Shown piece by piece: positions 1 through 6,029 of a DNA stretch of 6,029 nt. The translations under genes were made by a program, and so were the position numbers. The first letter of the stretch is position 1. Each line of letters opens with the position of its first letter. The stretch is from positions 1 to 6,029 of the forward strand of contig JAGBQS010000038.1 of the NCBI GenBank assembly GCA_017632695.1. Reading direction: 5' to 3'. Source of the stretch: Bacteroidales bacterium (GTDB taxonomy: Bacteria; Bacteroidota; Bacteroidia; Bacteroidales; UBA3663). The notes beneath the pieces were generated by a model. It worked only from the letters and a program-made list of their open reading frames with translations. It had not been told where the DNA came from and made no database searches.

Positions 1-1655
1 AACGGATCGTCGCCGAAGTTGCAGAATACAGTCAGTTCCTGGGCACCCGCCTTGCGCCTGAAGCCGAAAACGTTGGCTTTGATCATCTCCGGTGTGGTGA
101 TGTCGATGCACGCACCATTGCGGATGACAGGCAGCTGCGCCAGACGGAACACTTCCTCATAACGGTTGCGTATATTCCGGTATGAAAGCGGCAGTTTGGA
201 TTCGTCCCAGTTTGCTTCGTGCCAGGTCTTCATGGTCTCCAGTCCCCAATAGTCGAAGATGGTGGTCCGTCCGTCGGCGCCGTTGAAGCCTTCGTTATCC
301 ATCGACTCCTCGCCCAGTTCCTGACCGAAATAAATCAGGAACGGATTGTTGTTCAGCAGCACGCTGATGTACAGAGCCGGAATACCAGCCTGAGCCGAAT
401 GTCCGAAGAACTTCGAAGCCACACGCTGCTCATCGTGGTTTTCGAGGAAGTGCAGACGGTGTTTATGGATTTTCGGGTTGCGGATGGTGGGCGACTCGGC
501 ACAATGCTGAATGGCAAGGATGTCGCGCTTGCCTTCGACCACTGCGCGGAGGGAATCGTACATTTCCACCTTATCGTACAGATAATCAAATCCGCCCGTT
601 TCGATGTATTCCAGATAGGCTTTCGGATTGTAGATTTCGGCAATAAACAGGGTGTTCGGGTATTTTTCCTTAACGCGACTGATGCCGTAATTCCAGAATT
701 CGACAGGCACCATTTCCGAAACGTCGCACCGGAATCCGTCCACGCCCTTGCCGCACCAGTACAGCAGGATGTCGGACATCTGCGTCCACGTTGCCGGAAT
801 GACGCGCGTCGAACCGTCCTTATCCAACCAGGTCTTTACCTGACTGCCGTCCGGCTTAAATTCGATGCCGTAATTGAGCTTGACGGTTTCGTACCAGTCG
901 TCGACGGACGGTGTTACCGAGCCGAAAACATTGTTGCCGGTCACTCTGGCCGGTGTTTCAACATAGGCATTGCCCATGTTCTGACCAGCCTTTTCAGACT
1001 CGTTGCTGACTTCGGTCCATTTCAGGGTCTGACCCGGGAAGTAATAGAAGTTGTTGTGCAGATTGAAAGCGTATTCGGTTTTATCGCCCGACCCGAGGTC
1101 GACGGTTCCTTCCGGACAGCAAACTGAATGATATTGGCGTGCAACGTGGTTCGGAACAAAGTCGATGATGACTTTCAGACCAGCCTCGTGCGTACGGTTC
1201 ACCAGCTCGACGAACTCCTCGTTGCGGGCAGGAACGGAATCGGCCAACTCGGCACTCACGGCATAATAATCGGTAATGGCATAAGGCGAACCGGCATTGC
1301 CCTTTACAACAGCGGGATGCTGACGCGGAATGCCGTACTCGCTCCAATCGGTTTTGGTGGCCTGCTGGATGATGCCTGTGTACCAGACATAATTACAACC
1401 CAGGCGCTTGATGGACTGCAGGGCTTCCGATGAAACATCACTCATGTGTCCGCAGCCGTTCTGCGCGCGTGTACCATTATAAATATTCGTGGTGTTTGTG
1501 TTGCCGAAAACGCGTACCAGCATCTGGTAGATCACGATTTTGGGAGATTCGTCTGACGATTCTGATATTTTCTTTTCCGGCGCCGTTTCCGAGCAACCGG
1601 AATATGCCAACAGGGCAAGCAGACTCAGGGCTGAAAAAAATACCGTCTTTTTCAT
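1..1655 (-). CDS. GH13 alpha-amylase-family lipoprotein (C-terminus outside window)
   Basis: Predicted retaining glycoside hydrolase of family GH13 that cleaves alpha-1,4-glucan bonds in the cell envelope. The frame reads 551 residues from an ATG at 1655 and stays open at the left edge, so the C-terminal end is missing. The N-terminus (MKKTVFFSALSLLALLAYSG, then C21) is a type II signal peptide with lipobox; the mature protein should be lipid-anchored, and surface exposure is possible but unproven. The barrel starts near residue 38. Region I is VIIDFVPNH (D165, H170), region II GVDGFRCDV (R309, nucleophile D311), region III FIAEIY (acid/base E340) and region IV FLENHDEQR (D408), so the catalytic set is complete. 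The I-to-II distance is 146 residues against 93 in the neighbouring SusA, implying a large domain B. It diverges from susA and has its own promoter. It is not an obvious SusG: SusG's LDYVMNH and GVDGLRLDAVKH motifs differ. Exact substrate (starch, maltodextrin, pullulan) is unknown. Confidence -1.
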   Translation of the reverse strand, partial: MKKTVFFSALSLLALLAYSGCSETAPEKKISESSDESPKIVIYQMLVRVFGNTNTTNIYNGTRAQNGCGHMSDVSSEALQSIKRLGCNYVWYTGIIQQATKTDWSEYGIPRQHPAVVKGNAGSPYAITDYYAVSAELADSVPARNEEFVELVNRTHEAGLKVIIDFVPNHVARQYHSVCCPEGTVDLGSGDKTEYAFNLHNNFYYFPGQTLKWTEVSNESEKAGQNMGNAYVETPARVTGNNVFGSVTPSVDDWYETVKLNYGIEFKPDGSQVKTWLDKDGSTRVIPATWTQMSDILLYWCGKGVDGFRCDVSEMVPVEFWNYGISRVKEKYPNTLFIAEIYNPKAYLEYIETGGFDYLYDKVEMYDSLRAVVEGKRDILAIQHCAESPTIRNPKIHKHRLHFLENHDEQRVASKFFGHSAQAGIPALYISVLLNNNPFLIYFGQELGEESMDNEGFNGADGRTTIFDYWGLETMKTWHEANWDESKLPLSYRNIRNRYEEVFRLAQLPVIRNGACIDITTPEMIKANVFGFRRKAGAQELTVFCNFGDDP

Positions 1656-1697
1656 GTGAATTGTGTAGTATGATAGGAATTATTGTTAGTAATAATC

Positions 1698-1730
1698 TTT
1701 CAGGGAAATGCATGGAACAAGTACCTGAAA
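1698..1730. repeat. 7-bp inverted repeat in the leader of the GH13 lipoprotein gene
   Basis: TTTCAGG at 1698-1704 is the exact reverse complement of CCTGAAA at 1724-1730, with a 19-base spacer. On the minus strand it lies inside the predicted 5' leader of about 95 nt, between the -7 box (1758-1765) and the ATG at 1655. It could be an mRNA hairpin or an operator half-site pair. Seven-base arms with a long loop can arise by chance in AT-rich DNA, so this is weakly supported. Confidence 0.3.
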
Positions 1731-1757
1731 TGTGTTTTTTGTTGCTTCTACTGGGCG

Positions 1758-1788
1758 CAAAGATAGGCCGTTTTATAGAAAAATCCAA
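1758..1788 (-). promoter_or_regulatory. Bacteroidetes-type promoter for the GH13 lipoprotein
   Basis: Read on the minus strand, positions 1765-1758 are TATCTTTG, a full match to the Bacteroidetes -7 consensus TAnnTTTG, followed by CGCC. A TTG (within CTTGG) at 1788-1786 sits 20 bases upstream, the expected place for the -33 element. Transcription would start near 1751, giving a leader of about 95 nt before the ATG at 1655. No Shine-Dalgarno sequence is evident, which is usual in this phylum. Confidence 0.7.
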
Positions 1789-1827
1789 GATTTTTACAGT
1801 TTTTTTGATTATTTTTTGAAAAAAATA

Positions 1828-1858
1828 TTGTTTTTTACTTCAGAATAGCTTACCTTTG
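1828..1858 (+). promoter_or_regulatory. Bacteroidetes-type promoter for susA
   Basis: TACCTTTG at 1851-1858 matches the -7 consensus TAnnTTTG and is followed by CCCC. A TTG at 1828-1830 lies exactly 20 bases upstream as a -33 element, inside a T-rich tract. The predicted start near 1865 leaves a leader of about 37 nt to the ATG at 1902. This promoter and the leftward one are back to back, with -7 boxes 85 bases apart, so one regulator bound at about 1790-1830 could affect both genes. Confidence 0.75.
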
Positions 1859-1901
1859 CCCCGACTTTACTGATTATTACCTTTTGGAAACCTTAGTCCC
1901 A

Positions 1902-3743
1902 ATGAAACTAACAAAACTTTTTCTATCATTTATGATGTTACTGCTCTCAACCCTGACTACACAGGCAGCAGCGCCCAAGCTCGAACACATGCATCCGCTG
2001 AACTGGTGGAGCGGCATGAAGTACAACCGCATACAAGTCATGTTGCACGGACAGAACATCGGCGACTGCAACGTTACCCTTGACGGTGCCGGCAATGTGG
2101 ATATTATCAGCGTGGAGCGCGTCGGGAATCCGAATTATCTTTTCGTGTATCTGGATGTAGAGAAAGCAGAACCGCAAACCTTTCAGATCTGCCTGACAAA
2201 ACCCAACCGGAAGAAAGCCTATCTGAAGCAGCCCTTCGAGATTAAGGCGCGCACAGGCGAAAAGATTGAGACGTTCGGACCGCAGGATGTCATTTATCTG
2301 CTGATGCCCGACCGGTTCATAAACGGTAACCCGAAACTCGACAACGTGCCCGGACTGGTTGAGCCGCAGGTTGATTATCTGGATCCGCAGGACTTCGGCC
2401 GGCACGGTGGCGATCTGGCAGGTATCAGCCAGTCGCTGGATTATCTGCAGGAACTGGGCATTACCGCCATCTGGCCTACTCCGGTGCAGATCAACGACTG
2501 TACCTGCTCCTATCACGGTTATGCCATTTCCGACTATTACCGCATAGATCCCCGCTTCGGAACCAACGAGGAATACCGCCAGCTGGTGGCCGACTGCCAC
2601 AAACACGGCATCAAGGTGCTGATGGATATGGTGTTCAACCATTGCGGAGCAGCTAACTTCCTTTTCACCGACCTGCCGCAGAAAGACTGGTTCAGCTATA
2701 ACACCGAATTTCAGGAAAGCGTGCACAGAACGGCTTCTATCGGCGATATGCACGCCAGCACCTGGGATCGGGAACACACCGTCGACGGCTGGTTTGTACG
2801 CCAGATGCCCGACTGGAACCAGCGCAATCCGCTGGTGAAGGACTACCTGATTCAGTGCAGTATCTGGTGGGTGGAATATGCACAGCTGAACGGCTACCGG
2901 CAGGATACCTATCCGTATTGCGACAAGTACATGATGCGCGACTGGTGCGTTGCCCTCGATAAAGAATATCCCGGATTCAACATTACCGGCGAAACCTGGA
3001 TCAACAACGCTCCCGGCATCGCCTACTGGCAGAAAGATTCCAAAATCTCCGACTTCAATTCCGAACTGAAGACCGTGATGGATTTCCCGTTGCTGAACCT
3101 GATGAAGGAGGCACTCGATGAGGAAACCAACGACTATAACCTCGGTCTCATGAAGCTGTACAACTACATTGCCGGCGACCGTATCTATGCCAATCCGCTG
3201 TATCTGCTGACTTTTCTGGACAATCACGACACCGACCGGTTCCAGACGACCGAAAAGGAAGCGGCTAATATAAACAGGTATAAGCAGGCATTGCTGCTCA
3301 TCACTACCCTGCGCGGCATTCCGCAACTTTACTACGGCGACGAAGTGGGCATGTTTGCCAGCAAAAAGGACGGCGACGGATGGCTGCGTCAGGACTTCCC
3401 CGCCAAGGCGCTCAAAGCCGAAGGTAGGACTCCCCTGCAGCAGGAATATTTTGAATACGCAAAGCGTCTGCTTAACTGGCGCAAAGGCTGCAAGGCCGTT
3501 CAGTGGGGCGACCTGAAACACTTTGCCTGCCAGCACGGCTGCTATGTGTACAGCCGCTCGTCGGGCAATCAGCGCGTAACCGTTTTCATGAACGGCACCG
3601 ACGCCGAACAGACCATCTCCCTGGAACGCTATGCAGAGGTGCTGCCTGCAACCCAAGGCAGGGACGTACTTACCGGAAAACAAGTCGATCTGTCTGTTCA
3701 GATGGTACTGAAACCCCGTCAGTCGCTGATTATCGAGTTTTAA
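1902..3743 (+). CDS. susA: SusA-like periplasmic neopullulanase (GH13)
   Basis: Predicted neopullulanase that hydrolyses maltooligosaccharides and pullulan in the periplasm, feeding shorter sugars to SusB. The protein has 613 residues and is complete. A type I signal peptide (MKLTKLFLSFMMLLLSTLTT, cleavage near TQA-AA) precedes an N-terminal beta-sandwich domain at about 26-120 of the cyclomaltodextrinase N-terminal kind. The GH13 barrel begins near 125 with YLLMPDRFINGN. Region I is MDMVFNHCG (D242, H247), region II GYRQDT (R333, nucleophile D335), region III ITGETW (acid/base E364) and region IV FLDNHDTDR (D443); all catalytic residues are present. A small C-terminal beta domain covers about 530-613. 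The ATG at 1902 is chosen over an in-frame TTG at 1884 because it starts exactly at the signal peptide. The next gene is susB, 188 bases on. The symbol rests on motifs plus the susB neighbour; other periplasmic maltodextrin-cleaving GH13 enzymes would look similar. Confidence 0.93.
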   Translation: MKLTKLFLSFMMLLLSTLTTQAAAPKLEHMHPLNWWSGMKYNRIQVMLHGQNIGDCNVTLDGAGNVDIISVERVGNPNYLFVYLDVEKAEPQTFQICLTKPNRKKAYLKQPFEIKARTGEKIETFGPQDVIYLLMPDRFINGNPKLDNVPGLVEPQVDYLDPQDFGRHGGDLAGISQSLDYLQELGITAIWPTPVQINDCTCSYHGYAISDYYRIDPRFGTNEEYRQLVADCHKHGIKVLMDMVFNHCGAANFLFTDLPQKDWFSYNTEFQESVHRTASIGDMHASTWDREHTVDGWFVRQMPDWNQRNPLVKDYLIQCSIWWVEYAQLNGYRQDTYPYCDKYMMRDWCVALDKEYPGFNITGETWINNAPGIAYWQKDSKISDFNSELKTVMDFPLLNLMKEALDEETNDYNLGLMKLYNYIAGDRIYANPLYLLTFLDNHDTDRFQTTEKEAANINRYKQALLLITTLRGIPQLYYGDEVGMFASKKDGDGWLRQDFPAKALKAEGRTPLQQEYFEYAKRLLNWRKGCKAVQWGDLKHFACQHGCYVYSRSSGNQRVTVFMNGTDAEQTISLERYAEVLPATQGRDVLTGKQVDLSVQMVLKPRQSLIIEF

Positions 3744-3752
3744 TTGCTTTAT

Positions 3753-3792
3753 ATTTTCAGGCATTTGCACAAAATTGTAAGTGCTTGAAAAT
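3753..3792 (+). terminator. Probable stem-loop terminator after susA
   Basis: ATTTTCAGGCA at 3753-3763 pairs with TGCTTGAAAAT at 3782-3792: 11 pairs, ten Watson-Crick and one G-U, around an 18-base loop. It starts nine bases after the susA stop codon. The stem base is A/U-rich but no uninterrupted U tract follows, so it may act as a weak terminator or as a 3'-end stabilising hairpin that separates susA from the susB transcript. Its loop contains ACAAAATTGT, itself a short inverted repeat. Confidence 0.5.
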
Positions 3793-3809
3793 TAGCAATA
3801 ATTAACAAC

Positions 3810-3820
3810 TAACCTGGTTA
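3810..3820. repeat. 11-bp palindrome upstream of susB promoter
   Basis: TAACCTGGTTA is a perfect inverted repeat with 5-base arms around a central T. It lies about 50 bases upstream of the susB -7 box, in a position where an activator could bind. It is followed by two further GGTTT runs (3825 and 3837). The element is short, so operator function is only a suggestion. Confidence 0.3.
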
Positions 3821-3856
3821 TATCGGTTTATATTTTGGTTTCAGCACGCGCAACAT

Positions 3857-3881
3857 GTGCAAAAACTCCCTATCTTTGCAC
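3857..3881. repeat. Inverted repeat overlapping the susB -7 element
   Basis: GTGCAAA at 3857-3863 is the exact reverse complement of TTTGCAC at 3875-3881, with an 11-base spacer. With one extra base allowed, the match extends outwards (ATG-TGCAAA against ATGGTGCAAA). The right arm includes the TTTG of the -7 box, so a protein bound here would directly affect initiation. Part of the right arm is simply the common promoter extension TTTGCAC, which lowers the weight of the symmetry. Confidence 0.4.
3871..3878 (+). promoter_or_regulatory. -7 element of the susB promoter
   Basis: TATCTTTG matches the Bacteroidetes -7 consensus TAnnTTTG and is followed by CACC. Unlike the other two promoters here, no TTG lies 20 bases upstream (that position reads GCG); the nearest TTTTGG ends more than 30 bases away. 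The predicted start near 3885 gives a leader of about 47 nt. A missing -33 box fits a promoter that needs an activator, as SusR does for susB in B. thetaiotaomicron. Confidence 0.7.
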
Positions 3882-3886
3882 CATCG

Positions 3887-3918
3887 AAAACCAAACTGAC
3901 ACGATTAAAAACCAAACT
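3887..3918 (+). repeat. Two direct copies of AAAACCAAACT in the susB leader
   Basis: The 11-mer AAAACCAAACT occurs at 3887-3897 and again at 3908-3918, exactly 21 bases apart, about two helical turns. The core AAACCAAA also occurs inverted upstream of the promoter as TTTGGTTT at 3834-3841. The copies lie at or just after the predicted transcription start, so they could be DNA-binding sites, or the A-rich unstructured leader that often precedes Bacteroidetes start codons. Confidence 0.4.
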
Positions 3919-3931
3919 ATAAAAACACGAA

Positions 3932-6029
3932 ATGAGAACACTTCTATTACCCGCCCTGTTCCTGGCATTTTCGGCCGGAAGTTTATACGGACACAGCCTG
4001 ACGTCGCCCGACGGACAGGTGGAACTCCAGTTCTCGACCGACAGCGAGGGTTCGCCTGTTTACAGCCTGAAGTATCATGGTCAGGAGGTTGTGAAACCCA
4101 GCCGTCTGGGATTCCTGTTGCGCGAACGTGGCGAATACAACTTTTTAAAGGATGATCCGGCTGTCTGGGCAAAGGGAAGCACTTCGGATTTTACCAAAGG
4201 TTTTGTGGAAGTACGCCACGAAACCACTTCTTTCGACGAAACCTGGAACCCCGTCTGGGGCGAGGAATCGGAAATACGCAATCATTACAACGAACTGGAT
4301 GTTCTTTTGGAACAGAAGGCTACCAACAGATTCGTACAACTGGAATTCAGGTTGTTCGACGACGGTCTCGGCTTCCGCTACAACTTCCCCCAAAGCGTTC
4401 AGAAGGAAAAGGGCAAAGCTTCTACATTCAACGCCCTGAACTACTTTACGCTGGTGGAGGAAATGAGCGAGTTTGTCATGACCGGCGACCATACAGCCTG
4501 GTGGGTTATGGGCGACTACGATACGCAGGAAAATATCTGGCAGACTACACGACTGTCGGAGATTCCTGCCCGTTTCCGCGATCCTGAAACCAATATCTTT
4601 GCGGGAAATGCTTCTACTACCCCCGTAAAGGACTGTGTTCAGACTTCGCTGCAGCTCAAGACCGACAACGGTCTGTACATCAATCTGCATGAGGCTGCCT
4701 GTATCGACTATTCGACCATGCACCTGATGTACGATGCTTCGGCCAATAAGTTCACCTCGTGGCTCACCCCCGATGCCGAAGGATTCAAGGGACATCTGCA
4801 GACTCCCTGCGTTTCTCCCTGGCGAACCGTCATCGTATCGGATCATGCCGAAGGTATTCTGGCAAGCCGTATGACCCTGAACCTGAACGAACCGTGCAAA
4901 CTGGAAGACACTTCCTGGATTCACACGTGCAAGTATATAGGTATCTGGTGGGAAATGATTACCAACAAGTGTTCCTGGTCGTACACCGACGATCTGCCAA
5001 GCGTGAAACTGGGTGAAACCGACTACAGCAAGGTCAAGCCTAACGGACGTCACGGTGCAACCACCGAAAAGGCGTTGCGCTACATTGATTTTGCCGCCGC
5101 TCACGGCTTCGACGCTTTGCTGATTGAAGGCTGGAACATCGGCTGGGAAGACTGGGCCAACAACCAGAAGGACTATGTGTTCGATTTTGTAACCCCTTAC
5201 CCGGACTTCGACATCGACCGCATCAACCGCTATGCCAGGGAAAAAGGCATCTATCTGATTATGCACCACGAAACCTCTTCGTCGGTCCGCAACTACGAGC
5301 GCCACATGGACGAGGCTTTCGACCTGATGGAGAAATACGGATACAAGGCCATCAAGAGCGGCTATGTGGGCAACATCATTCCGTTCGGCGAGCATCATTA
5401 CGGTCAGTTCATGAACAACCATTACCTGTACTGCATTCAGGAAGCTGCCAAACATAAGGTGATGGTGAATGCTCACGAGGCAACACGACCCACAGGTATC
5501 TGCCGCACCTACCCTAACTGGATCGGCAACGAATCGGCTCGCGGAACCGAATACGAGGCATTCGTGGGCAATGAGCTGAACCACACCTGCATCCTGCCTT
5601 TCACCCGTCTGATCGGCGGACCGATGGATTACACACCGGGAATCTTCAACATGGACCTGAGTCAGCTGGATCCGACCAAGACGCACAAGGTGAATTCGAC
5701 GCTTTGCCGGCAGCTTGCCCTTTATGTAACAATGTACAGCCCGCTTCAGATGGCTGCCGACCTCATCGAGAACTACGAACCCTACATGGATGCGTTCAAG
5801 TTCATCGAGGATGTTCCCTGCGACTGGAAGAAAACTCTTTATCTGGACTGCGAGGTTGGCGAACATCTGCTGATTGCCCGTCAGGATAAGAATTCCGACG
5901 ACTGGTACATCGGTCTGAACGCAGCCAACGGCTTTAAGAAAACCGTTACGCTCGACTTCCTCTCCCCCGGACAGAAGTACGAAGCAACCATCTATGCAGA
6001 TGACGTGAAAAACGGAGCGCATTACCAGA
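3932..6029 (+). CDS. susB: SusB-like alpha-glucosidase (GH97), C-terminus outside window
   Basis: Predicted inverting, calcium-dependent exo-alpha-glucosidase that releases glucose from maltooligosaccharides in the periplasm. The window holds 699 residues; B. thetaiotaomicron SusB has 738, so only the last few dozen are missing. MRTLLLPALFLAFSAGSLYG is a type I signal peptide without a lipobox. The N-terminal beta-super-sandwich spans about 21-300 and includes PVWGEESEIRNHYNEL, nearly as in SusB. The catalytic barrel follows to about 640, then the C-terminal beta domain. Aligned by eye to remembered SusB, the calcium ligands E194, E508, E526 and E532 are E200, E516, E534 and E540; E540 (GTEYE) is also the general acid. 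The bases E439 and E508 are E447 (MHHE) and E516 (NAHE). H445, K475 and E399 match further active-site residues. All are present, so activity is expected. It follows susA but has its own promoter. EGWNIGW replaces SusB's EGWNEGW. Confidence 0.97.
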   Translation, partial: MRTLLLPALFLAFSAGSLYGHSLTSPDGQVELQFSTDSEGSPVYSLKYHGQEVVKPSRLGFLLRERGEYNFLKDDPAVWAKGSTSDFTKGFVEVRHETTSFDETWNPVWGEESEIRNHYNELDVLLEQKATNRFVQLEFRLFDDGLGFRYNFPQSVQKEKGKASTFNALNYFTLVEEMSEFVMTGDHTAWWVMGDYDTQENIWQTTRLSEIPARFRDPETNIFAGNASTTPVKDCVQTSLQLKTDNGLYINLHEAACIDYSTMHLMYDASANKFTSWLTPDAEGFKGHLQTPCVSPWRTVIVSDHAEGILASRMTLNLNEPCKLEDTSWIHTCKYIGIWWEMITNKCSWSYTDDLPSVKLGETDYSKVKPNGRHGATTEKALRYIDFAAAHGFDALLIEGWNIGWEDWANNQKDYVFDFVTPYPDFDIDRINRYAREKGIYLIMHHETSSSVRNYERHMDEAFDLMEKYGYKAIKSGYVGNIIPFGEHHYGQFMNNHYLYCIQEAAKHKVMVNAHEATRPTGICRTYPNWIGNESARGTEYEAFVGNELNHTCILPFTRLIGGPMDYTPGIFNMDLSQLDPTKTHKVNSTLCRQLALYVTMYSPLQMAADLIENYEPYMDAFKFIEDVPCDWKKTLYLDCEVGEHLLIARQDKNSDDWYIGLNAANGFKKTVTLDFLSPGQKYEATIYADDVKNGAHYQ

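Noticed and set aside
353..643. 96-residue minus-strand frame inside the GH13 lipoprotein gene
   Set aside because: It is on the same strand but in a different frame from the GH13 coding frame, which continues uninterrupted through this interval (FIAEIYN and the region before it), so there is no frameshift and no separate gene.
219..1127. 302-residue plus-strand open frame
   Set aside because: It lies opposite the GH13 lipoprotein gene, whose minus-strand frame carries all catalytic motifs; no family resemblance is seen in the plus-strand frame.
1..1655. Calling the lipoprotein SusG
   Set aside because: The motif sequences and domain B differ from remembered SusG and the gene position is different, so no symbol is given.
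1799..1836. Poly-T tracts as an intrinsic terminator
   Set aside because: They lie between two divergent promoters, no gene ends nearby, and no GC-bearing stem precedes them; they are AT-rich promoter DNA.
1884..1901. Earlier TTG start for susA
   Set aside because: It would add METLVP before a standard signal peptide and sits within about 20 bases of the predicted transcription start; the ATG at 1902 explains the export signal better.
1656..1901. Small gene, tRNA or riboswitch in the divergent region
   Set aside because: The frames here lack recognisable motifs, no cloverleaf or conserved aptamer fold is visible, and the two promoters account for the region.
1947..3770. 607-residue open frame on the minus strand opposite susA
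   Set aside because: It is fully antisense to susA, which has a signal peptide, all GH13 motifs and its own promoter. The antisense translation shows no recognisable domain and arises from stop-poor codon usage.
4145..6022. 625-residue open frame on the minus strand opposite susB
   Set aside because: It is antisense to a clearly conserved GH97 gene, with no promoter and no familiar motif in its translation, so it is a shadow frame.
1..6029. Insertion sequences, CRISPR arrays, phage or attachment sites
   Set aside because: There are no transposase or integrase motifs, no regularly spaced repeats and no long terminal inverted repeats; the three genes are intact where visible.

Overview
The window looks like chromosomal DNA from a member of the Bacteroidales (Bacteroides/Prevotella/Parabacteroides type). 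The evidence is a close relative of the Bacteroides thetaiotaomicron starch-utilization enzyme SusB, a SusA-type periplasmic neopullulanase in front of it, a lipoprotein-anchored GH13 enzyme with a Bacteroidetes-like Ser-Gly-Cys lipobox, and three promoters carrying the phylum's -7 element TAnnTTTG instead of a sigma70-type -10 box. The genus cannot be fixed from this sequence alone.

Layout. Positions 1-1655 (minus strand) hold a GH13 alpha-amylase-family lipoprotein whose C-terminus lies beyond the left edge. Positions 1656-1901 are an AT-rich divergent promoter region, with one promoter firing left into the lipoprotein and one firing right into susA. Positions 1902-3743 (plus) are a complete susA-like GH13 neopullulanase. 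Positions 3744-3931 are a second intergenic region with a probable terminator hairpin just after susA, several short repeats, and a separate promoter for the next gene. Positions 3932-6029 (plus) are a susB-like GH97 alpha-glucosidase, cut by the right edge after 699 residues. No intergenic gap exceeds 300 bases.

How the genes work together. All three enzymes carry export signals and act on alpha-glucans. By analogy with the B. thetaiotaomicron Sus system, the lipoprotein would cut starch or large maltooligosaccharides in the envelope, possibly at the cell surface. The products would enter the periplasm through a SusC/D-type porin (not in this window), SusA would hydrolyse them further, and SusB would release glucose from the non-reducing ends. 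The susA-susB order and the separate promoter for susB match the B. thetaiotaomicron locus. The divergent, non-SusG-like GH13 lipoprotein next to susA does not. No susR, susC or susD gene is visible.

I see no new defence, mobile or RNA system. The less explained signals are in the two intergenic regions: a shared extended promoter motif, a susB promoter without a -33 element but with an overlapping inverted repeat, and AAACCAAA-type repeats around it.
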